From contig KN832873.1 of the NCBI GenBank assembly GCA_000827325.1, positions 127,037 to 191,036 of the forward strand: a DNA stretch of 64,000 nt. Direction: 5' to 3'. Both the position numbers and the translations under genes were made by a program. Origin of the DNA: Oidiodendron maius Zn (Eukaryota > Ascomycota > Leotiomycetes > Myxotrichaceae). Each line of letters opens with the position of its first letter. Position 1 is the stretch's first letter. The notes under the pieces were generated by a model. That model searched no databases. It saw only the letters and a program-made list of their open reading frames with translations, and had not been told where the DNA came from. Shown here piece by piece: positions 10,198-22,125 of this stretch.

Positions 10198-11252
10198 GAT
10201 TGCTAACGAAGAGGTTTCTGAGAGAACTGCTTGGTGTGTTTTCGTTGGTACTTTTGGAGGCAGACTAGAGTGATAGTGAAGGCGAGAAGCAGCTCTCCTC
10301 AGCCCTATTGCCACCGTCATCAGCACATTCCTGACGTGGATATTAATGACGGCGAAGCTCTTGGTACAATAAACGAAAAGAGTAATTGATATGTTTGCTG
10401 AAACAATGCAGCTTATGGGATTACGTTTATGTTTTCCCTTCATCTGCCTCCTGCGAGATTGATTCCATTGGTGCTCTTGAGAATTGTATAAAGGGGGGCA
10501 AGTCTTCCTCCAAGATTCCCGGTCCTCACTGTTTGTGGTGGAAACCCCTATTTTACGACCAATAATCCTCCCTATGGCGCTGTGCAGAAGCAACGCATAG
10601 TAAGACTTGTCACCTCACCAGAAAATCCAATTAACATTTATTAGGGGTGTAGTATATCCAGTGCAGCAAACTAGACGAGAATTGCTAGCTGCGCTCACAA
10701 AAGCATGCTTCCGCTTCGCATTCGCAACGATGTTAGGGCATAGAGATATGAACCTCCCCTTAGCCACGTCTTTCTCTAATTATTTTATTTACATAACACG
10801 TAAAATTAAGGCACCTTACTGTATAAGGGAGTTTGATTCGAAATTATTCTGCTCAACTAAAGATTATAGTGCTATATATAAGGTAAGATATAATGCCCTT
10901 AGTGCTTATTTCTTCAAGGGACCCAAGTGAGGCTGGGCCAAAGTGCCGTGTGCGTCTGTAGCCAAGTGGCGTACTCTACATGGCTTGTCGTGTATTCGTT
11001 CCAGAACAGCATAGCTCCATGGATCGACAAATCCTTCCAATTCTTCTATGTATAATCGTTTATTCATCCCAAAACGGCGTCGCTCCATGGATCGACAATT
11101 CTTCCATGTACTATGACCGAAAGACGCTGTACTATTACGCATTCTTGCCGTCAACACCCTAGGTGAATAAAGTTCTGATGTTCTTCACTTTCTGCTCGAG
11201 GCACTAGAAAGAGCTATCGGCATTTTATCAACCTGACCAATTTTAGCCTGCA
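10198..11252. other. Intergenic, with an imperfect 68 bp tandem duplication
   Basis: The stretch around ctccatggatcgacaa at 11015 recurs 68 bp downstream at 11083 with similar flanks, so about 10990-11115 is a diverged two-unit tandem repeat. The rest is AT-rich with no recognised gene. Confidence 0.5.
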
Positions 11253-11660
11253 ATGGAACAGGAAGCGAAAGATGCATGTGCTAAAGGAAAGACAGGGCAG
11301 GCTCACACTCGAAGTCGAACCGGATGCGTCACCTGTAGACAGCGGCATATCCGGTGCGATGAACAGCGCCCATCATGGTAAGCACCTTTTCTAGCTCCTT
11401 TTGGTTGAATATACGACCCCAATCATACGGTATAGAAATAATATTTGTCTATCGACACGCAAGTCTCAGATACTCCTTTCTATACCTCCCTTCTCTGATA
11501 TAACTATCTAACTAATACCTGAGGAATCAGCATCAACTGTTTATTTTCAGGAAGAATATGCGATTATGTGCCTACGAAACCCCCATTCACAATTACTAGC
11601 GTACTGTATCTACATAGCGTTCTCAATATCTGGAAGGCTAGGCAACCATATACTCAATAG
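11253..11660 (+). pseudogene. Zn2Cys6 transcription factor, N-terminal exons only, truncated at a transposase fragment
   Basis: Exon 1 (11253-11377) and exon 2 (from 11531, after aatcag) join in frame to give a perfect binuclear zinc cluster: GCVTCRQRHIRCDEQRPSC, then INC, then LFSGRIC, that is C-x2-C-x6-C-x6-C-x2-C-x6-C. It continues DYVPTKPPFTITSV and hits a stop at 11658-11660. Normal members have several hundred residues more (linker and fungal-specific middle domain). From about 11640 the DNA belongs to a transposase fragment on the other strand, so the gene has been cut there. The 90-residue remnant could still bind DNA but has no activation or dimerisation region. Confidence 0.75.
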
Positions 11661-12260
11661 CAGTCACCATCATCCGCTTAACACCTGCATCTCTATAGTC
11701 TTGTAGATCATCCTTATCTACAAGTACTTTAATGGAGCCGAGCTTGTATAACATGACTCCAGTCTCGTCCATATTATAGACATTCTCTGGCAGGATAGCC
11801 GGATCCTGTAACACCTTTCCAATTACCAAACCAATACATTATCTTATTATAAATGTTGTATTTGTAGCGTTTCCAGTCTATTACCTTCATTCTTCTTGAT
11901 TAAAGTACTGGATAATGCTTCTTAAAACCCTGGGCCTAGTTCTTGTTTAGAGGCTTGATCACTTTGTCTGCTGTAGAACGCTGGAAGGCGATACTAAGCG
12001 CTAGTAAAGGTACAAACTTTATTTATATAGGATTTTCAAGGCTAGACATTAGTATTAAAAACTCCTTGAAGGCTTTCTCTTCTAATAGAGTGAGATATTG
12101 TTAGGTTTGGACCTTCTGTTCTTTCAAGCATTGCCTATACATACAATGATAGAAGGTAGAAAGAGGGACATTCCTACGTTTCGATATAGTATTGTATGTT
12201 GAAGGTTCTTCTGGCAGAAAGCCCTCTGCAAGGGCTTTACTGGCGCAGTCGCTCATGCTA
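11638..12260 (-). pseudogene. Truncated pogo-type transposase
   Basis: On the minus strand an N-terminal part (MSDCASKAL..., an HTH-like segment, YRQCLKEQKVQT) carries several stops (near 12110, 12025 and 11938). It is followed by an open piece with the catalytic motif NMDETGVMLYKLGS, KVLVDKDD and KRMMVTAIEY. In relatives the protein continues for over 200 residues after TAIE; here it ends at once at 11638, exactly where the zinc-cluster gene on the plus strand also ends. So the two partial genes share one breakpoint. Confidence 0.75.
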
Positions 12261-13568
12261 ACTTACTGCAGTGATGGATAAAGGGGATAAGAAGGGGTTG
12301 AGTGGTAGCTCAGCACGGTATAGAATAAAAGCGGACATATGGCCTATTTATAGAAATTTCAAGAAGAATACTACACTTTATTTGAATACGGTATAATGTA
12401 TAATATACAAGATAATACGACTAGCGTTCTGTAAATGCAGCATTATATAAGTGCATAAATCCTTCCTGGTGTTTTGTACACCTCCCCGTTGTCCGGATAT
12501 ACTCGGCATATAGGTTTCCTTGGGCTCCATGTCTTTAAAGATTGGAAAATATATTCTTTCTTGATAGAATCTTTATGCTATTAGCCTGAATTTAAAAGAC
12601 AGGCCGATACCTTTGATAGAGCAGGAGGGAAGAGCTAAAGTAGCTTTTGATACCATCAACGGGACGATCGACTGCATGACCAAGACTGCGGTATTTTCTC
12701 TCTGCAAACTGAATCCTTGTTGAGAAATGACTAAGGAATAACAGCGCACTAAGCATAATTTCATATACTTGATAGTGGGAGATTTGAGACCCCTAAACAA
12801 TGGATTCATCTCGGCACGGCGGGTTTCTCGCTACGTGGGGACGGACGTTACTTCTTACTAGTATATACCCTCCTTTATAACTCAAAATGACTAGTCTTAG
12901 TTAGATGTATAAAACATTATACAAGTTCATCCTTAGCTTTACTCGGCAATATTGGGTAAGTTAAGGTGAGTATGGGTGGCGGGTAAGATGAGCAGTGGTG
13001 AACAGCACCTGGACGATTGAGCAAGGTGACTTATTTCGACTCCTTGGAGGCTTGGCTGTAGTTGCTGTCGGCGACTGAAATTAAAATACTGTTCAAAGAT
13101 TGTTCGATTCTTCTCAACCAGTTGCTTGTAACCGGCAGTTAATAAGTATTATTTTTCATCAAATTTGTTATAGAGCTGTATAAAAACCGGCATATTGTCG
13201 TCGTGTTCAGTCGACCGAGCACTAAACCTAAGCTTGAATCCTCGTATTTATATATATTATCATTGCTAAACCTATCGAAATCTGCTGCCATTCTAGACCC
13301 TCAAAGGCGTCGACACTTATGGCCCCTCCAAGATTCGTAAGGGAATGAGCATCACATTATTGTTGTTCCTTAATAAACAGTTTGAGACTTTGCGTTCTAA
13401 GAACTAGGCAATGGCTGTCAAATTGCACCCTGTTCCTCTCTTATGTTCATTACATGGACCATTTTGTCTATCTGGAGCTAGATACAATCTTATTACCAAA
13501 TATTCCCAATTCAGCACTCCTGTTTAAGCAAAAATTGACAATGGCTGAAAGAACGAGCATTCGGTCAT
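12261..13568. other. Intergenic, AT-rich, no gene seen
   Basis: Contains one 78-codon minus-strand frame (12573-12809) of protein-like composition without recognisable family. No repeats matched inside the window. Confidence 0.45.
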
Positions 13569-14968
13569 TTACTCGTATGTATAACAGAATGGCCCACTGG
13601 TCGTGCTCATTAAATCCCTCATAGCGATATTAGTACCGCCAGAGTAGCCGATGTTAATCACCGTATCCAAAGTAGTATTAGCAGAAGGAGGCTCGTTCAG
13701 GAAGGTACCGGTGCCGGATATGGCGTCCAAGCGATTCTGAGGGTCCAAGTTCTGCCAGATCCACCATACCCTGTCGATCATACCGTGGTGCAAGTAGAAT
13801 GCAGGGTCACCGGGAGACACAAATACATCGGCGCCTGGGTCACCTGCAATGGTATAATGGCCACCACCGTGCACACCGATTGATCCCGAGCCAGGAATGC
13901 CTTGCATGACCATCTCAAAGTCCCAGATATCTTTGTTCTTTGTGATGAGGTTGACAATCGAGGTGCAATTGGCGTAGGCTTCGTTGATGGCACCACCAAT
14001 GTCGCGTTTGAGACAGCGGGGATTGTAGTCGAGCCCGGTTCCGTAGAGTTCAGATCCATTGTTCAACGGGAGTGCAACAGGCCCAAGATTGACGGTCATG
14101 TCTTTGAACGGGCCGGAAGTGACACAACCTCCACCAGTTCCCGACGGCAAATATACGTTTGGGTATGACCCGAGAGATAGGGTGAGAGGGCCGCGACCTG
14201 GAATGTACTCCCCGTTTCCTGACATGCTGGTGGCGCTGCCATCAAAAATCGGGCCTGAAGTTGGGTTGGAGGAATATAGTCCCCAATTCCAGTATCTGAG
14301 TTGGTTAGCCAAACCCACATTGGAGGATCTCCCAGGATTCTTACGGCTGTGTCCCAGTATAGCCACATTCGTTCCTGAGGGCTTGTTCATAATTCCATGT
14401 GAAGTACCGATGCCACGCGAGGAATGTCCCCTATAAGGAGCAGGTGATAAGCTATATGAACTCCTTGTGCTTGTCATAGACAAATTTGTCTTTCAGAAAT
14501 ACTCACAGTATAGTGGATGAAAAGAGTCTGGTTGATATGCGTTGCAACAAAGTCATCGTAACGAGACCTTACGCCAGGAACAAGACTTGTAGGGGTGTTG
14601 GCAGTCTTATTCTGGAAGCAAAGAACAGCATTTGTGTATGCGATCCTCTCCGCGGCAGTGAGGGTGCCCCTGAAGTGACAATATGATCAGCATACATTTG
14701 ACAGGACAAACCCCGCACCTTCCCCGCGAAAAAGAAAAAAAAATTAGAGCCATTTATACCATTCCTTGCGAACCGATATGTTGCGCGCCGTGCAAGTGTT
14801 ACTACGTTTGCTCGTGGTTGAATTTGACAAACTATCCAACATAGTTTGATTGGCCAACTGGGCTAGCTCATTGAGCGTAGCAAGAGCATCCGCATCATCA
14901 TCAGGAACTGGTGCAGCAAGAGCAGTCCATGTCAGCAAAGCTGATGTGACAGCAATAGAGAAACGCAT
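13569..14968 (-). CDS. Secreted tyrosinase (type 3 copper monophenol oxidase)
   Basis: Oxidises phenols to quinones, as in melanin-type pigment formation. Exons: 14968-14760, 14669-14507, 14430-14345 and 14295-13569, giving 394 residues. Signal peptide MRFSIAVTSALLTW, cleaved near AAP. The CuA site has H114 (ATHI), H122 (IHYTG) and H131 (AWHRYF); the exon 3 split of this motif is what fixes the introns. Then NECGYTG and PYWNW. The CuB site has H295 and H299 (GVHGGGHY) and H322/H323 (FYLHHGMIDRVWW). All copper ligands are present. It lacks the long C-terminal lid domain of mushroom tyrosinase and resembles short, secreted ascomycete forms of about 380-400 residues. Intact and probably functional. 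Confidence 0.92.
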
Positions 14969-16017
14969 GGCAGTATGTGGGAAGGGCGGGAAACGGTGAG
15001 ATGGACGCAGGCTCCAGGGAACCGGTTTCAAAAAAGAGTCGGACGAGGAGCTAGCCACTTGAAGCACTCAACGTATAGGAACTCTGGTTTTATTTGTATT
15101 CGTATCAAGCAAGAGACGGTAAGCGGACACGAAGGGCCCATACAATCGGACCATGAAATTAGGAAGGAATGCCTCCACTATGTCATTCCCTATGCGGCCC
15201 ATCCTTCCGGGGAATCGATATGCCCTAGACCAGGGGCCAACGTCGCCACGCGTACAGTGCAGTCTGTGAACAAAGCAGCCTTACTGTAATTAAGGCGGAG
15301 GACTTCCAGGAACTGGAGCTAGTGCAGGCTTATTGCGCCCGTCCAAGCAAAAATGGGGAAGGAGTCTTTGTTGCATCGCACTAATCTCGAGGGCGTCCCC
15401 CCCGCATGGGGTAATAAATTGGATCCCCGCGTCCCGTTCAGCTGCTATGATTTGTGATTGGGCGCATCGATTCAGGCTGATTGGAGCGGAACACTCCCTG
15501 CTGAGACTTTTTGATGCATGACTGTTGGTGAATATCCGAGCGCGGTCGGGACGTATCCTGATAGCGTTTAGCCTAGAATTCCCGTCTGTTAGGATACTGT
15601 AGTTGTATGCGTCCGCCAGTCATATTTACGCATTGACCTGAATGAATTGACCGGTTATGGTGTCGCACATGCACCAACATTTGGCAAAATTTTCGCTACT
15701 TCGCTCGGACCTCATGTCACTTCTAATTTCGCAATCCCAAGGGGACCGTCTGTCCCGCATCTGTCTGTTTTCCAACTTTCTTTTTGGGACAGGCTGAGAT
15801 ATGTGTCGAGTGTTCTTCATACCAGTTAGTTTCTATACTAATTCCACATTGTTGTAGGCCGCTCTGGGGCACTAACGCATCAGCATTAAGTAGCCGTTAT
15901 GAGCCCCACATTACAATTTCCTTCACACTCCGTTTTCCAAAAGGCCCTGCGCTCCTTTACAGCTCCTGCTGGATGCTGTTCCTCTTTGTTCCGTAATTCT
16001 CTAAATCGTTGATCGAT
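14969..16017. other. Divergent promoter region between tyrosinase and the seven-helix protein
   Basis: About 1 kb shared 5' region. No gene or repeat recognised. Confidence 0.5.
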
Positions 16018-17483
16018 ATGTCTTCGGCAGGCTCAAATCTGCCAGATGTGAATAAAGGGCCAGCTATCCTTGCCGTCTGCGGTACCATGACTCTGTTGGC
16101 GATGGCAGCTGTCTGCATGAGAATCTTGGTGCGAACCAAGATGGTTCATAAGGTTGGACCAGATGTGAGTGCCTTGTGCTATCTATGAACGAAGCGCTTT
16201 TCTCACAAGTATCAGGACTACGCTATTCTAGTCGCCATGGTATTTTCAATCCCCAAAAATGATTCAATATTTCATCTAACAAACCCTAGGCCCTTTCACT
16301 CTCAGGAATGGGTATTATCATTCCCGAAGTACAAAACGGTGCGGGTAGGCATATTGTCTACTTGGAACCAGCAACAGCGTCAAAGGGTCTAAAGCTAAAC
16401 TTCGCAACACAGCCTATCTATCTTTGGGCAATAACGGTAGTGAAAGTCTCGATCGCGCTATTCCTTCTGCGAATCTCGCCCGCCCGGTTCTACAAGAGGT
16501 TGCTGACTGGAATCATTGCGTTTCTGATCATCTACACGTTCATATGCTTCTTGACTATCATGCTTCAGTGTAAGAACCTTGCTATTCTTTGGGATAGTAC
16601 AGTCAAGACCACCTGTTGGACTGCACCTACTATCAGAGGCTTGAGCTACCTCAACACCGGTCAGTACCATACTTCAATCCCACATAATTTGTTGAATTCA
16701 TATCTAACATTCTCTAATCTGATATCAGGACTCAATATCAGTACCGACATCTTCTTTGCATTCCTGCCAATCCCCATGTTATGGCATGTCCAAATCAATG
16801 GTCGAGTAAAGGCGTCCCTGATTTGTGTCTTGGGTTTGGGAGTCTTGTGAGTCTATGCAACCTAAGCCTTTGCAAAAACCTAGTTAATAAAATTTGTTCC
16901 ATAGCGCCTGCGCCGCGTCGATAGTCAAGCTGTCATACCTCCCCAACTACGGCAAGACAGGAGATTTCCTCTGGGACTCAGCTAATCTCACTATCTGGGT
17001 TGTGTTAGTACATATAATTATCTGTACAAACCAAAAAGCAAGCTGACAAACATTGACAGAACGGAGTGTAACACGGGTATCATCGCGGCATGCCTTCCCT
17101 GCCTGAAACCACTATTCCGACATATACTTGAAACATCGCGAGGTTATGGCTCTAGAGGATCTAGAGGCGGATATTGGTCTAGAGACGGATACGGGCCTAG
17201 CAAAGGCAATGCCCATTCCCTTCACACGTTTCGACAAGGCGATCTATCAGGATCCAAAGCCAATACTTCGGTCGTTATAAGTAAAGTTTTGAAGAGTCAA
17301 AATGATGGAGTCTTGGACTTGGAGGACGATTCGAGTGAGAATATCCTGCCATTTCAAAGCACCAATGCCATCATGAAAACAACAGTCGTCGCGGTGGATA
17401 GCTTCTCTGCGAATTCCGATAGACGCTCTGTGTCGAGAGGAAATGATGTGGCACCTGAACGGAAGGTTGAGGATAGGGTATGA
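16018..17483 (+). CDS. Seven-transmembrane rhodopsin-domain protein (PTH11-like/SAT4 family)
   Basis: Six exons: 16018-16164, 16216-16239 (only 24 bp), 16290-16659, 16729-16846, 16905-17003 and 17060-17483, giving 393 residues. The order fits the fungal 'rhodopsin domain' integral membrane family: helix 1 AILAVCGTMTLLAMAAVCMR, the DYAILVAM segment in the tiny second exon, ITVVKVSIALFLLR, the IIYTFICFLTIML helix followed by a Cys-containing loop (CKNLAILWD), NISTDIFFAFLPIPMLW, and ECNTGIIAACLPCLKPLF at the last helix. The cytoplasmic tail is hydrophilic, with RGYGSRGSRGG and Ser-rich parts. Relatives include Magnaporthe PTH11, but without the extracellular CFEM domain the role here is open. 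Each junction keeps the frame and uses a good acceptor. Confidence 0.85.
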
Positions 17484-18185
17484 TCATGGGTGGGAGGGTT
17501 TTTGTTTTTAACTTATAGTTCCAGCGCCAGCGCACATTTGAACACTTGTGCGAGATGTATGAGTTATGATGTATCAATATATGGCCGAAGGGGCTAGGCA
17601 AGGCACAGCCCATACTAAATTTAAGGCCAAAGAATCAATACTAATTCCTTATCGATAAGGATTAGTAGGGATACTTGACAAAGCCTATGAGTGACGAGTT
17701 GAAAGTAACGGGATTCAAGGGTCTCCAAGTTGTCGACGCCAGCGTAATATCGACATTTATCACCTCTAATGCAAGCTTGTGTTCATGCTCTCGCCGAGCA
17801 TGTAGCAGATATTATCCTGTTATTTAATTAGAACGACAGTGTACCAGTCATCGTTTTGAAACGTCTGGGGAATGGACTCATCTTAAGACTAGCCTTCAAT
17901 CCCCGAAAGATGAAGGATTGAAAACCAATCGTTCAACCAGAATGATCGATCAAGCCTGAATTGATAGACCAGAATAAACGACCGATTCCCCATCACTGGC
18001 AACTCCTGAGTGATTTATAATCCTAGTTCTTATGTCCAAAGTGACAGCTAATATTCACAAACTTTTCTACAGTCAAACATCCTTATAGAATCCTTCACAT
18101 AAGAATATAACGACCTGTCCACATTTTTTGGGGTGAGGGGGCAAGCTAATAAGAATCCTGATAACTCTTTATTTCGTAATAACTA
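17484..18185. other. Intergenic, no gene seen
   Basis: Nothing recognised on either strand. Confidence 0.5.
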
Positions 18186-19010
18186 ACTTGTCAGAATATA
18201 CATGATAGAAATAAGACTAGGGTCGTCTTGGATATCTTGTTCCTCATTGTTTTGTAGAAATTGTCATAGAGGCCTTGCTCTGCAAGGAAGTATGCAAGAC
18301 AGTATACACTCAATAAAGTGCCTGGATGCTCCTTGCTGAGCACTTTCTCTTTCAGCGCCAGCGTCTGCCTGTATATCGTCTCTGCCTCTTTATACTTGTC
18401 CTGGTTGTCCAACACTTCTACCAAGTTGTTTATGGTCGGTAGTATATCTGGAAGCTCCTTAACGAGCACCTTCTCTTTCAGCGTTAGCGTGTGCCGCTAA
18501 TATAATTCTGCTTTAGTAGGATTTGCATAAATCTCCAGTGCTGCTGCCCTTTGGTTTGACTATCTATCTTTTAGTGCCACTAAGCTTGGGTATAACAGCC
18601 TCCTTTTACATGAATCTTCTAGTGTTACTAAGCTTTGGAATTGCTGCTCCAATACGGCACCAATACATAGCTCTATCTCGATTTAGCCCTGATCCAGCTG
18701 ATACTAAGCCCTCTGAACTATGCTGCTAATGTAATTCTGCCTTACAAGGATTGCTATGAATCTCACTATATTACTGTCCTTTTGGTATGACCTCTTGGAT
18801 GCAGCATTGATGTGGCATGAAATCTCCACCTTGTTGGGTGTCTACCAGCTAATCTGCCTCCCATTTTTATTTGTGAAGTTCTGCTCAATCCTGGCAAGCC
18901 AGGATTTACATCAATCTTCCAGTACTACTGAACATTGATGTAACTCCTCCTGCTGTATAATATCACCATCAGCAGGCCTTACTACCAGCGATCTCACTAT
19001 ATCAATCCAG
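18186..19010 (-). pseudogene. Relic of a TPR (kinesin-light-chain-type) protein
   Basis: The open part (18469-18191) has one and a half TPR units: NNLVEVLDNQDKYKEAETIY followed by RQTLALKEKVLSKEHPGTL and SVYCLAYFLAEQGLYDNF, the 42-residue pattern of the TPR arrays found at the C-terminus of fungal NB-ARC/NACHT proteins. Upstream on the same strand (to about 19010) the sequence keeps repeat-like words but is broken by stops. No NTPase domain is left. A decayed end of an NLR-like gene. Confidence 0.6.
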
Positions 19011-19771
19011 CTGATACGATTGTCCCTTATATAACCCCTTATTTGACTCAGTAAAGTCTTTTGTAATGCAATCTTGTAGCTGTATAAATTTTATAATGGT
19101 TAGCCGGCAAACTATCCGCTAAGATAGGGACTAAGGCAACCCCTTCCAAATATAGAGTCAAATATACACTACATGCAGGACAAGAACTAAAAGAAAGAGA
19201 AAAGAAATACAAGTATAAAGTATAGCATGAAGAGATCTAAAAGCAAGGAGAAAGTAAATTAAACGCTATTGAAATTAAAAATCACCTCTAGTAACCTTAT
19301 AGAATAATGTTGCTAAGCGGTTTAATTTTATTACGTATACTTGTATATAAATAGATAGGATCTAAAAATGGTTCCGGAGTAATCCCAGTCAGGGCCAAAA
19401 TAGAGTCTATACAAAGAGACAAGATAAGGAAAGTATAACCGGTTCTTAAGGTAGCCAAAACGAGCCCCTGCGGATACTAAAATGGCTCTTTAATGCATGC
19501 TCACGCTTACTTAGCGTATACTCAGGCCGTGCTCAGGCCGTGCTCAGGCTGTGCTCATGAATGCTCACCCATAGCTCAGGCTAAAGCAGCAGCAGCTCAG
19601 GTCCAAAGACGGAAATGGAAAGTGTCATAAAAACATTCCCGTACTGAATGTACTGTAACACGAGCATGTATCATGACCCGTATCACGGGCCTTCGGCGCG
19701 TCACGGCCGCCCTGCAATAGTTTTGTGCTGATGGAGAATAGACCTCGATTTCATCTGATAAAAGCATGTGA
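19011..19771. other. Intergenic; short tandem words at 19520-19556
   Basis: The word gtgctcaggc(c/t) is repeated three times. Otherwise AT-rich DNA upstream of the sulfatase relic. Confidence 0.45.
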
Positions 19772-21452
19772 ATGACAATGAAGCTCATGTATACTATTCT
19801 TTCTTATGTGTGCCTTGCGGCTGCGGTTCTTACGATGGTGAGCGCTGAGAAGAGTCCAAATTTGTGGTCATTCTCACAGATGACCAAGACCTTCAACTGG
19901 GTTCAATGGATTACATGCCCGAGGTTAAAAAACACCTGACAGATCACGGAACTTATTTCAAGCATCACTTCGCAACCGTAGCATTATGCTGCCCATCTAG
20001 GGCTAACATGTGGACTGGAAAAGCGGCACATAACACGAACATTACTGATCTTCATCCTCCTTATGGTGATAACAAACAATACAACACCAATTCCCGTGGT
20101 TATTTACTGACCATTTACAGGCGGATATCCGAAGTTTATTCATGAAGGATACAACAAGAAGTGGCTACCGGTGTGGCTCCAAAATGCGGGATACAAAACT
20201 TACTATACCGGAAAGTTAATGAACGGTCACACGGTGGAAAATTATAAGGACGAGCTGGAGAACCTGAGTTTGGATGGACACGACTTTATGATTGAGCCAG
20301 GTAAGCTATCCGACCGAGCAAGATAAGAGCCGTTCTGACTATGTAGGCACATATCAATACTTAAATACTACCTTTCAACATAATCTAGACAAGCCAATGT
20401 CTCACCCCGGAGTGTATGCAACCGACCTCTTAACAAACAGATCGATTGATTGGATTGATAAAGCTGCTAAAGAGGAGGCACTTTTCTTTCTAGCAATTAA
20501 CCCGGCCAATCTTCACGGCAACTTTGATTGGGCCATCCAGAAGTATACACCACCAATTCCAGCAAAGAGGCACGAAGATGCTTTTCCTGGTGCTGAGGTT
20601 CCAAGGAATACCCCTTCTTTTAACCCTGATAAGGTCTGTATTCTCGTCTCCTAGCCAACTTTAGGCGCATGCTAAGCCATCCACTAGCCAAGCGGTGCAA
20701 GCTGGGTCAAAGAACTGAAGCAGCTGAGCCAGCACCAGATCAGTGAAAATGATATCTACTACCGTCGACGTCTGCAGGCCCTTCTAGCTGTCGATGACTT
20801 GGTTGACCGAACTATCACACGGTTGAAATATCATAATATACTTGACAATACATATATTATCTATACTAGCGATAATGGTTTCCATATCAGCAACATCGGT
20901 TGACTCCTGGAAAAAGATGTCCTTTCGAAGAGGATGTAAATGTCCCGTTGGTCATTCGTGGGCCAAAAGTTCCCAAAGGTAAAGTAGTTAATTTTGTCAC
21001 CTCGCACACTGACATCGCACCTACCATTGTACACTGGGCCGGCGCAAAAGGACCAGGAGACTTTGACGGCGTCCCTCTCCCCGTAAATGCAGAGCCTGGT
21101 ACTCAAGAGCCTTGGGAGCACGTCGAAATTGAGCATTGGGGACAAGTGACCGACAATCAACATATTCCCCTATCAAAACGAATCAATACCTACAAAGCGG
21201 TCCGTGTAACCGGTCCGACATACAATCTCTACTTCTCCGTGTGGTGTGACGGGGATCACGAAGTGTACGATATGACTGTGAGTAGCACTTTTTGCTTTTA
21301 AAGTCCTGGCATTGACGTGCCGTTACTAGAGTGACCCCCATCAGATGGACAATTTGTATAATATACAAAGGCTAATGCAACCTCTCAGACAAGTCTTCAC
21401 TGATATGCATACCCCCTTGAAAATACAGGCAATAATCGGGAGGGCTAGGTAA
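19772..21452 (+). pseudogene. Secreted arylsulfatase, two frameshifts and short C-terminus
   Basis: Exons about 19772-20065, 20121-20300, 20347-20633, 20688-21276 and 21330-21452. A signal peptide (MKLMYTILSYVCLAAAVL) is followed by VVILTDDQD (metal site) and LCCPSRANMWTGK, which holds the C-x-P-S-R motif whose Cys becomes formylglycine. Later come YYTGKLMNGH, a DNGFHI segment that normally carries metal ligands, CPFEEDVNVPLVIRGP and HTDIAPTI. Two one-base problems break it. After KSPN near 19861 a T is missing (ttg tgg in place of ttt gtg gtc). Near 20890 the DNGFHI frame does not continue into [11 protein letters not shown]. The protein also stops at 21450 before the usual C-terminal segment, shortly before a SINE-like element. 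All splice sites look intact, so the damage is recent or due to sequencing error. Confidence 0.75.
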
Positions 21453-21544
21453 ACTCGTCCAGTGGCAACTCTAGACCAAACTTCCTCCTTCTCCCTGGGA
21501 TCAGACCACCGTCCCTGCCCCTGGTGTCCAGCCCTGTCTCTCAC

Positions 21545-22014
21545 TCAGTTCTGTTCCTAGATGGCCATCGGGGGGATTGGTCGCTTCGCTATATTATTGG
21601 TCGCGGTTGTAGGGCCCTATCACCCTAGTCTCAAGCTCTTTGGTCGCGTATCAATGAATTGGTCTCGTCGCTTCTAGAGGCTCACCCCTCTAGAAGGGTA
21701 GGGTTTTGCCCAGGTTCTCGGTTAGGCGACCGCTGCTGTGGTATCCGGGAGCAGAAGCCGGGGCCAAGGTTCTCGGTTAGGCAAAAACCGCTGCTGTGGT
21801 AGCCGGGAGCAGAATCCGGGTTCAAGCTAGGCCTAGGGGGAGCAGTCCTAGGTGAACTAGCTAGTCATCTTCTGGGAGGCAACAGAAGAGGTGCCTAGAG
21901 CTGGATTCGAACCAACATCCCTCACATCACAGGTTTAAATAGGGTGGGCGAGACCTATTAGGTTCGATGATGACTTTTGGGACCCAGGCGCACGACCACT
22001 GCGCCATCCGGGCA
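21545..22014 (-). mobile_element. tRNA-derived SINE-like element
   Basis: Read on the minus strand, it begins at 22014 with a tRNA-like head: a 7 bp acceptor pairing with one mismatch, box A tggcgcagtggtcgtgcg with a perfect 4 bp D stem, and box B ggttcgaatcc in a T stem-loop ending near 21893. The anticodon region is not canonical: position 33 is not T, about 40 extra bases are inserted and the variable loop is long. It is therefore a degenerate tRNA, not a working gene. The body that follows contains two 57 bp tandem units (about 21836-21712), each with gctcccgg and ccacagcagcgg. The 3' end (about 21545) is my estimate. Pol III head plus unrelated body is the SINE layout. Confidence 0.55.
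21714..21836. repeat. Two tandem units of about 57 bp inside the SINE-like body
   Basis: Both units read ggttctcggttaggc, then ccgctgctgtggta, then ccgggagcagaa, with a few substitutions and a short indel (gacc versus aaaaacc). Confidence 0.8.
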
Positions 22015-22015
22015 T

Positions 22016-22125
22016 AGTGGTAGGATAACTAAAGGGCTAAATAATAGTAAGAAGATCTAGTCGCAATTCTTATAATTGGGCAAGAAAGGACGCTAGAAAT
22101 TAATAAAACGAAAAAATGGCAGAAA
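22016..22125 (+). repeat. About 105 bp repeat, copy 1
   Basis: Starts agtggtaggataactaaagg directly beside the tRNA-like head and matches 26139-26245 (shared words: ctaaataatag, aattgggcaagaaaggacg, agaaattaa, aaacgaaaa). Identity is roughly three quarters by eye. No coding frame. Confidence 0.6.

Noticed and set aside
21892-22014. A functional tRNA gene
   Set aside because: No T at position 33, a mismatch in the acceptor stem, about 40 extra bases and an overlong variable loop. Better explained as a SINE head.
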